Assembly: GCA_027491915.1 (NCBI GenBank)
Contig: JAOZGC010000002.1
Coordinates: forward strand, 186,001-250,000
Length of the DNA: 64,000 nucleotides
DNA from: Thermoproteota archaeon
GTDB taxonomy: Archaea; Korarchaeota; Korarchaeia; Korarchaeales; Korarchaeaceae
Direction of reading: 5' to 3'
Positions 57,708 to 64,000 of the stretch are shown one piece after another (position 1 is the stretch's first letter; each line of letters begins with the position of its first letter). The translations under genes and the position numbers were made by a program. The notes below the pieces were generated by a model, which was not told the origin of the DNA, did not search any database, and saw only the letters and a program-made list of their open reading frames with translations.

Positions 57708-58409
57708 ATGTACGCGATCCGGCTGGCAGCGTCCCTGGCCTGCCTCGCCGTCGGCTCGTATCAGGACGTCAAGAGCAGGGAGATAGAGGACACCGTGTGG
57801 GCGGTCGGGGGGATCTTGGGGGCGGCCGCCTCGGCCGCCGAGATCGCGATCGACGCCGGGGCCGCCCAGAGACTGCTCCACTCATATCTGAGCGCCCTCC
57901 CACTGTTCGCCATACTGGCGGCGGCCTGGCGCTGGAGGCTCATGGGGGAGGCGGACGTGCTGGCGTACCTCACGGTGGCGGCCCTCCTCCCAGAGTACGG
58001 GCCTGGAATCGACTGGATACTTCCCCCGGTCTTCTCCACCTTCATATACTCCAAACTCGCCCTCCTGCTCGCGCCCGCGGCCCAGCTGACCTACAACCTA
58101 CTCAAACTGATCAGAAACCCGGAGATACTCGCCGGATTTGACGAGCCTACCTGGAGGAAATTCCTGGCCATGCTCTTCCTGTCCTACTCCGAGGGACACT
58201 CGCCCTACGCCACCCCCGCCGTCGGCCTCTCTCCCGACGGGAAGAAGAAGTTCAAACTCTCCGCCGTCCTATCCTCCCCCTACGGTCGGGGGGCCGAGGG
58301 ACCGGGGTGGGTCGTCCCGTCTTATCCCATGATCCCCCTGATACTGGCGGGCGTCGTCGCCACCGCCCTCTTCGGCGACCCGACGCTCGCGGTAGCCCGG
58401 TGCCCCTGA
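57708..58409 (+). CDS. Prepilin peptidase (A24/PibD-FlaK type)
   Basis: A 233-residue membrane aspartyl protease that cleaves class III signal peptides. The first catalytic Asp is in SYQDVKSREIEDTVW and the second in MGEADVLAYL, a GxxD variant of the family's GxGD. Several membrane helices follow, with a long cytoplasmic insertion (about 125-190: NPEILAGFDEPTWRKF and so on). It is divergent from the pilin gene at 57651 from one promoter block and so belongs to the pilus locus. Confidence 0.88.
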   Translation: MYAIRLAASLACLAVGSYQDVKSREIEDTVWAVGGILGAAASAAEIAIDAGAAQRLLHSYLSALPLFAILAAAWRWRLMGEADVLAYLTVAALLPEYGPGIDWILPPVFSTFIYSKLALLLAPAAQLTYNLLKLIRNPEILAGFDEPTWRKFLAMLFLSYSEGHSPYATPAVGLSPDGKKKFKLSAVLSSPYGRGAEGPGWVVPSYPMIPLILAGVVATALFGDPTLAVARCP

Positions 58410-58475
58410 TCCCAGGCGCGGCCACGTTCAAATACTACCGGCCGGCGCGCCCCGACTCGAGGTGTCTCGGGGAGC

Positions 58476-58760
58476 TTGACCAGGAGATACAGACTAGCGG
58501 AGAGCGCCCGCCTGGAGGGCAACCTACTGATCGTGGAGGGATCGGAGGATGCCTACGAGCTGAGCGAGGAGGGCGCCGTCGTCCTCTCCCTGATAGAGGG
58601 CGCCTGGATGACTCCGATGGAGATAGCGACCCTCCTGTCCGAGGAGTGGGAGATGGAAGATCCGAGCGATGCGGTGAGGGACATAAGGGATTTCTTGGAT
58701 TCGCTGGTCCGAGAAGGAGTCGTGATAGTCGATGGGAAAGAGGGAAATGACCCTAGATGA
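58476..58760 (+). CDS. PqqD-like (RRE) protein
   Basis: A 94-residue protein with the PqqD/RiPP-recognition fold pattern: YRLAESARLEGNLLIVEG, AYELSEEGAVVLSLIEG, TPMEIATLLSEEW, FLDSLVREGVVIVDG. PqqD-like proteins present precursor peptides to modifying enzymes. No radical SAM or other RiPP enzyme is visible nearby. It overlaps tatC by four bases. TTG start. A co-operonic link to Tat export is suggested by position only. Confidence 0.78.
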   Translation: MTRRYRLAESARLEGNLLIVEGSEDAYELSEEGAVVLSLIEGAWMTPMEIATLLSEEWEMEDPSDAVRDIRDFLDSLVREGVVIVDGKEGNDPR

Positions 58761-58765
58761 GGGCG

Positions 58766-58774
58766 GGAGGTGAT
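58766..58774 (+). promoter_or_regulatory. Full-consensus Shine-Dalgarno of tatC
   Basis: GGAGGTGAT is fully complementary to the archaeal 16S 3' end and lies three bases before GTG 58778. It decides the tatC start in favour of that GTG rather than ATG 58757. Confidence 0.65.
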
Positions 58775-58777
58775 CTG

Positions 58778-59647
58778 GTGTCCGCCCCTCCAGAAGACGT
58801 CCCGAGGCCTCTCCAGGAGCACCTGATAGAGCTGCTCGAGAGACTGAGGAGGGCACTCATAGCCCTCGGGATAGGATCAGCTGCCATATCGGCGGTTCCC
58901 GCCTCCCTGGTCTCCCCGCACCCCAGCTTCGACTTCCGCGGCTACACCCCCTTCGTCATGGCGGTCATAAACAGGATGAGGGACGACCTCCTCGGCATGA
59001 CGAACTCCTTCGCCGAATCCCTCTCTCCCGTCCTGGGGATACCGGAGGTGCACGTCCAGCTGATCGCCTACAGTTGGATGGACTCGGTGGAGGTCCTGAT
59101 GTACGTGGCTGTCCTGCTCGGGGCCCTTGTAACCTCGCCCTACATAGGGTACCAGCTCTACATGTACCTGAAGCCGGCCCTCTATCCCCACGAGAGGAAG
59201 GCCATACTCTCTTTCTCCGTGGGATTCGCCGCTCTCTTCCTCTTTGGGGTGGTCTACGCCTACTACACGATCCTGCCGATAACGTTCGCCTTCCTGACCT
59301 GGCTCTTCGTCGGGGCCGGGGCCGCCCCAACCCTATCCATAAAGGAGTTCTTCTCCTTCGCCATAATGGGGATGGTGGCCACGGGGCTCTTCTTCACGTT
59401 CCCCCTCGCCATAGCGCTGGCGGCCAAGTTGGGCCTCGTATCGGCCGCCAGCCTGAGGAGGAGGTGGAAGGAGGTCTTCTTCGTAGTGACCGTCATAGCC
59501 GCGGCCATAACTCCAGATCCGACTCCGGTGAGCATGTCCCTCCTAGCCCTGCCCTTCTTCGCCCTCTACGCACTTGCCACCCTCCTGGCCGGGATCATGG
59601 AGAGGAGGTCGGGTGGAGGGGGAGGTAAGCCGGGGGAGAGGGGGTAA
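58778..59647 (+). CDS. tatC: Sec-independent protein translocase TatC
   Basis: A 289-residue TatC with six helices, the core of the twin-arginine translocase receptor. Family landmarks are the N-terminal QEHLIELLERLRRAL (the HL.ELR.R signature), SPYIGYQLYMYLKPALYPHER, and the later AAITPDPTPVSMSLLALPFFALY. The first periplasmic loop is longer than usual (about 60 residues). The start at GTG 58778 is set by a perfect ribosome site. It overlaps the pqqD-like gene by its alternative upstream start. Convergent with tatA. Confidence 0.93.
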   Translation: MSAPPEDVPRPLQEHLIELLERLRRALIALGIGSAAISAVPASLVSPHPSFDFRGYTPFVMAVINRMRDDLLGMTNSFAESLSPVLGIPEVHVQLIAYSWMDSVEVLMYVAVLLGALVTSPYIGYQLYMYLKPALYPHERKAILSFSVGFAALFLFGVVYAYYTILPITFAFLTWLFVGAGAAPTLSIKEFFSFAIMGMVATGLFFTFPLAIALAAKLGLVSAASLRRRWKEVFFVVTVIAAAITPDPTPVSMSLLALPFFALYALATLLAGIMERRSGGGGGKPGERG

Positions 59648-59776
59648 ACCCTCGAATCGGGAACCGACCGCGGCGAATGGGCGGGACGAGGCCGCCGAGG
59701 ACGGGGCGGGGGACGGACCTCCGCGGGCGTGGGATTCGGGGCGAGCGGAAATCCTCTTGGGAGGGACGGTCTGAGA

Positions 59777-60112
59777 TCAGCTCCCCTTCTTCCCCTTGAC
59801 GGCCGCCGCTATCTCGGCGGCCAGCTCCTCATCCGTCTTTCCGGTGGTGTCTATCCCGAGCTCCTCGGCCAGCTCCCTTACGGTCTTCCCCTTCTTCTTG
59901 GTCTCCACCTCCCTGACCTCGGCCTTGGGGGGCTGTCCGCTGGTCGACCTCTTGAATTCGTTTATGGCCTCGCCCAGGCTCCTGGCCAACTCCGGCAGTT
60001 TGCTCGGACCAAATATTATCAGAGCGAGCAGGAATATCAACAGGATCTCCCAGATTCCTAGCCCGAAGAACCCTTGAGCCGCCTGAACGTGGGTCGAAGT
60101 GAACCAGATCAC
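59777..60112 (-). CDS. tatA: TatA/E-type translocase subunit
   Basis: A 111-residue protein. The classic TatA start is GLGIWEILLIFLLALIIFGPSKLPELARSLGEAINEFK, a membrane helix, FGP hinge and amphipathic helix. The C-terminal part is charged, with a small helical module (RELAEELGIDTTGKTDEELAAEI). The start is GTG 60112, with AGGTG six bases upstream; GTG 60121 is an alternative. With tatC it supplies a minimal Tat system. A GATATATG box near 60150 is the likely promoter. Confidence 0.9.
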   Translation of the reverse strand: MIWFTSTHVQAAQGFFGLGIWEILLIFLLALIIFGPSKLPELARSLGEAINEFKRSTSGQPPKAEVREVETKKKGKTVRELAEELGIDTTGKTDEELAAEIAAAVKGKKGS

Positions 60113-60243
60113 CAGAGCCACCTCTCCCCCACAGGTCGGGGGACCTGGCATATATCCTTTGTCCTCGAATCCTCCGTCGCCCCCGCCCGGACCCAATATT
60201 TTAAATACCCCGGCCCGGGGGAGGACCTAACAACAACGAGCGC

Positions 60244-60693
60244 GTGGCGAGCCAGATGTCGACTACGAAGAAGATTTTGGATCTGCGGCCCGGCGAGGAC
60301 GGCGTCAACGTCAGGGGCCGCGTTCTTGACGCGGGGGACACCCGCGTCGTCGAGACGAGATCCGGAACGAGGACTCTCTCCGAGGTTACCCTCGGCGACG
60401 AGACCGGCCGCGTGACCCTCACCCTCTGGGGGGAGCACGCCGGGACGCTCGAGCCGGATCAGGTGGTGGAGATCCAGAACGGATTCACCACCGTGTACAG
60501 GGGCCGGGTTCAGCTGAACGTCGGCTCCAGGGGGGCCGTGCGAGTCCTCTCCGGTGAGGACTTCGTCGGGGCGGATCAGATCCCCGATGAATTTCCGGAG
60601 GCCCCAGAGGACTACCAGCCCAGGAGGAGGGGCGGCTACCGGAGATACGGTTATAGGAGCCAGTCGAGCTCCTACAGGCGGCCCAAGTGGTGA
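60244..60693 (+). CDS. ssb: Single-OB-fold single-stranded DNA-binding protein (Sulfolobus type)
   Basis: A 149-residue protein very close in layout to Sulfolobus SSB: an OB fold (LRPGEDGVNVRGRVLDAG, TLGDETGRVTLTLWGEHAG, VVEIQNGFTTVYRGRVQLNVG) and a flexible Arg/Gly/Tyr-rich tail. It protects and organises ssDNA in replication and repair. A TATTTTAAATA box near 60197-60207 is the promoter. GTG 60244 is the longest start; ATG 60256 would remove four residues. A good TACK-lineage marker. Confidence 0.92.
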   Translation: MASQMSTTKKILDLRPGEDGVNVRGRVLDAGDTRVVETRSGTRTLSEVTLGDETGRVTLTLWGEHAGTLEPDQVVEIQNGFTTVYRGRVQLNVGSRGAVRVLSGEDFVGADQIPDEFPEAPEDYQPRRRGGYRRYGYRSQSSSYRRPKW

Positions 60694-60784
60694 TCTCCGG
60701 GGGCGACCCCCCCGAATCTCCCTTTTTCTTCCGTCGGCGCTAAGTTATTTAACAATTGGGTTAACCCCTTACCGGTGTTCACGG

Positions 60785-62092
60785 TTGACCAGGGAAGAGC
60801 TCCCGGTGGCCTTTGACTTCGCCACCTGGACCAGATTGGTCCCCGAATCGGAAATAAGGAGGCTGCTCAGGGTCAAGGCCAGGTACTACTTCGCCGGAGG
60901 GAAGCCCGGTGTGCTTCCGCTAGATGTCCTGCCCAAGCTGCTGGTCGAGCTGGGCGTGGACGAGTTCGAGTACATCCTGAGGGGAGACAGGAGGACCGTC
61001 ATAGAACACTTCAACTACGGTCCGACCGAGGGGATCCCCGAGCTGAGGAAGGTCCTTGCCTCCAAGATGCTGTCGGCCAGGGACGGCATACCCATAGATC
61101 CTAGGGAGGGTTGGAGAGACGTCATAGTCACCACGGGATCCCAGCAGGCCATCTTCGCCATACTGGACGCCCTCATAGATCCTGGGGACGTTATAATAAC
61201 TCAGAGGCCCGCCTACCTGGGGTTCGTCAACACCGCGGCGAAGTTCAGGTCGAGGATAGTAACGGTCCCGGCCGACGAGGAGGGGCTCGTGCCGGAGTAC
61301 GTTCAGAGGGCCTTTGACCTGGCCAGGAGGGAGCTGGGGAAACCCCCGGAGCTGATCTACGTCGTCCCCGACTCGGACAATCCCACCGGGACGACGATGC
61401 CCCTCAAGAGGAGGAAGGAGATCTACGAGATAGCGGCGGCCGAGGGGGCCCTCATAGTGGAGGACGCGGCCTACAGGGAGATACAGTTCAGGGGCGAGAG
61501 GCTCCCCCCGATAAAGGCCCTTGACTCCGACAACGAGAGGGTGATATACCTGAGGACCACCAGCAAGGAGGTGGCCGTGTTCAGGATAGGCTACAGCGTG
61601 ATGCCCCCGGACGTGAGGGAGCAGGTGGTCAAGCTGAAGGGCTACCTGGATCTGTGCACCCCCACCCTGATGCAGAGGATCGTGAAAGCCTACTACGAGA
61701 AGTTCTTCGACGAGAACATCCTGAGGGTGAGGGAGGAGTACAAGAAGAGGTGCGAGGCCATGGAGGCCGCCATGGACGAGTACTTCCCGCCCGGTCACAG
61801 GACCGAGCCCACGGGCGGGTTCTTCATATGGTGGTCCTCCGACGATCGGGAGTTCGACTCCTCCGAGTTCCTTGAGAGGGTGGCGATCCCGAGCGGCGTG
61901 GCGTACGTGCCGGGATCGGCCTTCTACCCACCCTTCGGCTACTCTTACGAGCCGGAGCTGAACGCGCTAACCGAGCTCAGGCCGAGAAAGCACGGCATGA
62001 GGTTGGGATACAGCTACCTGGAACCGGACGAGATATACGAGGGTGTGAGGATCCTGGGCCAAAAGCTGAGGGAGCGGGAGAGTGGGGGATGA
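60785..62092 (+). CDS. PLP-dependent aminotransferase, 2-aminoadipate/MocR-like class
   Basis: A 435-residue aminotransferase resembling LysN/ARO8-type enzymes. It has NYGPTEGIPELRKVLASKM, TTGSQQAIFAILDALIDPGD, VVPDSDNPTGTTMPLKRR, the PLP lysine in LRTTSKEVAVFRIGYSVMP, and GGFFIWWSSDD. Substrate unknown (aromatic, branched or 2-aminoadipate). The TTG start follows a TATTTAA block by about 35 bases. It overlaps the fumarase alpha gene by 11 bases, suggesting an operon with central metabolism. Confidence 0.88.
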   Translation: MTREELPVAFDFATWTRLVPESEIRRLLRVKARYYFAGGKPGVLPLDVLPKLLVELGVDEFEYILRGDRRTVIEHFNYGPTEGIPELRKVLASKMLSARDGIPIDPREGWRDVIVTTGSQQAIFAILDALIDPGDVIITQRPAYLGFVNTAAKFRSRIVTVPADEEGLVPEYVQRAFDLARRELGKPPELIYVVPDSDNPTGTTMPLKRRKEIYEIAAAEGALIVEDAAYREIQFRGERLPPIKALDSDNERVIYLRTTSKEVAVFRIGYSVMPPDVREQVVKLKGYLDLCTPTLMQRIVKAYYEKFFDENILRVREEYKKRCEAMEAAMDEYFPPGHRTEPTGGFFIWWSSDDREFDSSEFLERVAIPSGVAYVPGSAFYPPFGYSYEPELNALTELRPRKHGMRLGYSYLEPDEIYEGVRILGQKLRERESGG

Positions 62093-62972
62093 TCCCGGCT
62101 TGCTCGAGGACTCTATCGTCGCCGGCCTGAGGGAGGTAATATCCAGGGCGGCGGTCTCCCTTTCGAGAGACGTTGTCTCCGCCCTCAAGGCGGCCAGAGA
62201 GAGGGAAGACTCTTTCCTCGCCAGGGAGATACTGAACTCCATCCTGAAAAACATCGAAGAGGCCGAGAGGAGGGGGCTGCCCCTATGCCAGGATACGGGG
62301 ACCCCCACATTCTTCGTCCACCTGGGGGACGGCTTCCCGGTGAGGTCGCGCCTCGGGGACCTCATAGCGCGCGCCGTCAGGGAGTCAACCCCCTCCGTCC
62401 CCCTGAGGCCTAACACCGTCGATCCGTGGACGGGGCGGAACTCCGGGGACAACACCGGACGGGGGGTCCCAGTCATCCGCTGGTTCCCCGTGGAGGGCGA
62501 CGAGCTGAGGGTGATCTACCTGGCCAAGGGTGGGGGATCGGAGAACGTGAGCAGGCTGTTCATGTTGAATCCGACCGAGGGAGTCGAGGGAATCCGGCGA
62601 GCCGTCCTCCGGGCCGCGATCGACGCCGGGGGGAAGCCCTGCCCCCCGGTCATATTGGGGGTGGGCGTCGGAGGGGGGGCGGATGCGGCCCTGGAGGCGG
62701 CGAAGGCCGCGACCCTGAGGAGGGTTGGATCGCGGTCGGGAGATCCGGCGGTCGCCGAGCTCGAGGAGAGGCTCCTGGAGGACGTTAACTCCCTCGGAAT
62801 AGGTCCGATGGGCCTCGGGGGGAGGACCTACGCCCTGGACGTCCACGTCGATTGGATGCACAGGCACCCGGCTAGCCTGCCAGTCGCGGTGAGCATGCTG
62901 TGCTGGGCCGCCCGCCGGGGGGAGGTGGTCTTCCACCCCGACGGGAGCTACGAGGTGCTGGAGCCCGGGTGA
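62082..62972 (+). CDS. Class I fumarate hydratase/tartrate dehydratase, alpha subunit
   Basis: A 296-residue Fe-S hydro-lyase alpha subunit. Cluster cysteines are in GLPLCQDTGTPTFFV and near KPCPPVILGVGVGG; LAKGGGSENVSRLFML and a late SMLCWAARRGE also match the family. It converts fumarate and malate in the TCA cycle or its reverse. GTG start inside the aminotransferase end. Its stop overlaps the beta-subunit start (TGATG), so the two are coupled. Confidence 0.92.
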   Translation: MGDDPGLLEDSIVAGLREVISRAAVSLSRDVVSALKAAREREDSFLAREILNSILKNIEEAERRGLPLCQDTGTPTFFVHLGDGFPVRSRLGDLIARAVRESTPSVPLRPNTVDPWTGRNSGDNTGRGVPVIRWFPVEGDELRVIYLAKGGGSENVSRLFMLNPTEGVEGIRRAVLRAAIDAGGKPCPPVILGVGVGGGADAALEAAKAATLRRVGSRSGDPAVAELEERLLEDVNSLGIGPMGLGGRTYALDVHVDWMHRHPASLPVAVSMLCWAARRGEVVFHPDGSYEVLEPG

Positions 62973-63565
62973 TGGGTTTGAGGGAGTGGAGGGTGAGCAC
63001 GCCCCTGTCCGAGGAGACGGTAAGGGGGATGAGGGTCGGGGACCTGGTCTGGCTCTCCGGCAGGGTGGTCACCGCCAGGGACCAGGCCCACAGGAGGGCC
63101 CTGGATCTCGCGTCGTCGGGCGGGGAGCTGCCGGTCGACCTGAGCGGAATCGCGGTGTACCACTGCGGCCCGATAGCCAGGAGGGAGGGGGAGGTCTGGA
63201 GGATATACGGGTTCGGCCCGACCACCAGCGCCAGGATGGAGCCCATGGAGGCCGAGTTCCTGAGGACCTTCGGGGTCAGGATGATCGTGGGGAAGGGCGG
63301 GATGGGGGGGAGGACGGCCGACGCCCTGGCCGAGGTGGGGGCCGTCTACGCGGCCTTCACCGGGGGGGCGAGCGTCCTGGCCACAGATTCCGTGGAGAGG
63401 GTGATCTCCGTTAATTGGCTCGACTTGGGAATCCCGGAAGCCCTCTGGGAGGTGGAGGTCAGGGATCTCGGTCCCCTGATAGTTGCGATGGACTCGGTCG
63501 GGGGGAACCTCTACAGGGAGGTCGCGTCCCACGCGGCCGAGAGGATGGGCAGGCTGCTGGGATGA
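62972..63565 (+). CDS. Class I fumarate hydratase, beta subunit
   Basis: A 197-residue beta subunit (FumB C-terminal type) with LREWRVSTPLSEETVRGMRVG, GELPVDLSGIAVYHCGPI, FGPTTSARMEPMEAEFLRTFG, IVGKGGMGG and the ATDSVERVISVNWLDLGIPEALW block. It forms the active enzyme with the alpha subunit. ATG 62972 shares bases with the alpha stop. The two-gene form is typical of archaea. Confidence 0.93.
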   Translation: MGLREWRVSTPLSEETVRGMRVGDLVWLSGRVVTARDQAHRRALDLASSGGELPVDLSGIAVYHCGPIARREGEVWRIYGFGPTTSARMEPMEAEFLRTFGVRMIVGKGGMGGRTADALAEVGAVYAAFTGGASVLATDSVERVISVNWLDLGIPEALWEVEVRDLGPLIVAMDSVGGNLYREVASHAAERMGRLLG

Positions 63566-63576
63566 TGAGGGGCTCA

Positions 63577-63585
63577 CTTTTTTAC
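63577..63585 (+). promoter_or_regulatory. TATA box of the DedA gene
   Basis: CTTTTTTAC is centred 27 bases before GTG 63608, so the transcript should be leaderless. Confidence 0.55.
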
Positions 63586-63607
63586 CCGCCGCGCGGCGCC
63601 GGGGCCC

Positions 63608-64000
63608 GTGGGCCCCCTGACCCGGGTGGTCGAGTCCGCCCTGGAGCTCCTGACGTCCGCGGTATCCCGGGGATCTTACCCGGCGATCCTCTCCCTGATG
63701 GCGCTCGAGAGCGCCCTGATACCGGTGCCCAGCGAGATCGTGATGCCCCTATCCGGATTCCTGGTCGTCAGGGGGGAGATGACTTTTTGGGGTGCGGTGA
63801 CGGCTGGGGTCTTGGGCAACCTGATCGGCTCCCTGGCGGCCTACCGCCTCGGGAGGACCTTCGGTTGGGACGGGCTCGCCAGGCTGATCGGCGGGCTGCC
63901 CTGGGCCCCCCGAGAGTTGGAGAGGGCGGATCTCTTCTTCAGGAGGTGGGGGAGACACGCGGTCTTCCTGGGGAGGATGATGCCCGCGGTCAGGACTTTC
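63608..64000 (+). CDS. DedA-family membrane protein, 5' part (runs off the window)
   Basis: The frame is open to the last base, giving at least 131 residues. Typical DedA features are a membrane start (ILSLMALESALIPVPSEIVM), GFLVVRGEM, GNLIGSLAAYRLGRTFG and a conserved GRMMPAVRTF at the window end. DedA proteins are lipid scramblases/transporters (undecaprenyl or polyprenyl phosphate in bacteria; role in archaea less clear). GTG 63608 is 27 bases from a TATA block. Confidence 0.88.
   Translation, partial: MGPLTRVVESALELLTSAVSRGSYPAILSLMALESALIPVPSEIVMPLSGFLVVRGEMTFWGAVTAGVLGNLIGSLAAYRLGRTFGWDGLARLIGGLPWAPRELERADLFFRRWGRHAVFLGRMMPAVRTF

Noticed and set aside
1-64000. CRISPR arrays, insertion sequences, inteins, integrase or attachment sites
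   Set aside because: No regularly spaced repeats, transposase or integrase motifs were seen, and the PolB and aminoacyl-tRNA synthetase genes run through without intein insertions.

Overview
The window is chromosomal DNA from an archaeon, roughly 60-65% G+C and densely coded. The markers are archaeal DnaG, Pelota, archaeal-type ProRS/IleRS/AspRS, B-family DNA polymerase, 5S rRNA, AMP phosphorylase, geranylgeranyl reductase and an archaeal type IV pilus locus. Ribosomal protein S26e (absent from Euryarchaeota) and a single-OB-fold SSB very like the Sulfolobus protein point to the TACK/Thermoproteota side, probably a thermophile. I cannot fix the lineage further without a tree. I see no tRNA, CRISPR array, insertion sequence, intein or integrase.

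Layout. 1-5.5 kb: information processing (dnaG 3' part, pelota, a nucleotidyltransferase, a TtuA-like protein that has lost its PP-loop, proS, rps26e). 5.5-5.95 kb: the only gap above 300 bases, GC-rich and possibly an RNA gene. 6-21.9 kb: PadR-TRASH regulator, an exonuclease-dead PolB, thiI, an aminotransferase, 5S rRNA, ileS, aspS, AMP phosphorylase, a large secreted protein, a RecJ/Cdc45-like pseudoenzyme, a NifX-like protein and Thg1. 21.8-31.6 kb: a secreted EF-hand protein, gdhA, geranylgeranyl reductase, an unknown coiled-coil protein, OsmC, UbiD, UbiA and a TrmB-type regulator. 31.6-34 kb: a NMT1/taurine-type ABC importer. 34-39.2 kb: HD phosphohydrolase with two exported partners, one a transglutaminase, and an APC transporter with a candidate structured leader. 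39.4-42.2 kb: OsmC, a four-repeat SHOCT-like coiled-coil protein, a Yip1-like protein and a MobB/Fe-S protein. 42.3-44.4 kb: a tightly overlapping operon of five small exported or membrane proteins that I cannot assign to a known family. 44.4-49.1 kb: molybdenum/tungsten cofactor genes (moaB, two moeA, DUF364). 49.1-58.4 kb: a complete type IV pilus locus (platform, ATPase, four minor pilin-like proteins, two paralogous pilins, a glycine-rich exported protein, prepilin peptidase). 58.4-64 kb: PqqD-like, TatC, TatA, SSB, aminotransferase, two-subunit fumarase and the start of a DedA protein.

Gene expression has a clear style. Many genes start 25-30 bp downstream of an AT-rich TATA block, so transcripts should be leaderless. 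Several divergent gene pairs share one TATA block at nearly equal distance from both starts (centres near 17100, 48310 and 57678; related cases at 8665, 11268 and 44432). Inside operons, genes overlap by ATGA/TTGA/TAGTG and often start with GTG or TTG.

The most interesting items are the five-gene exported-protein operon (42349-44384), the structured leader ahead of the APC transporter (39267-39348), two probable pseudoenzymes (TtuA-like at 3005 and RecJ/Cdc45-like at 19617), the exonuclease-dead polymerase, the shared symmetric promoters and the SHOCT-repeat protein.
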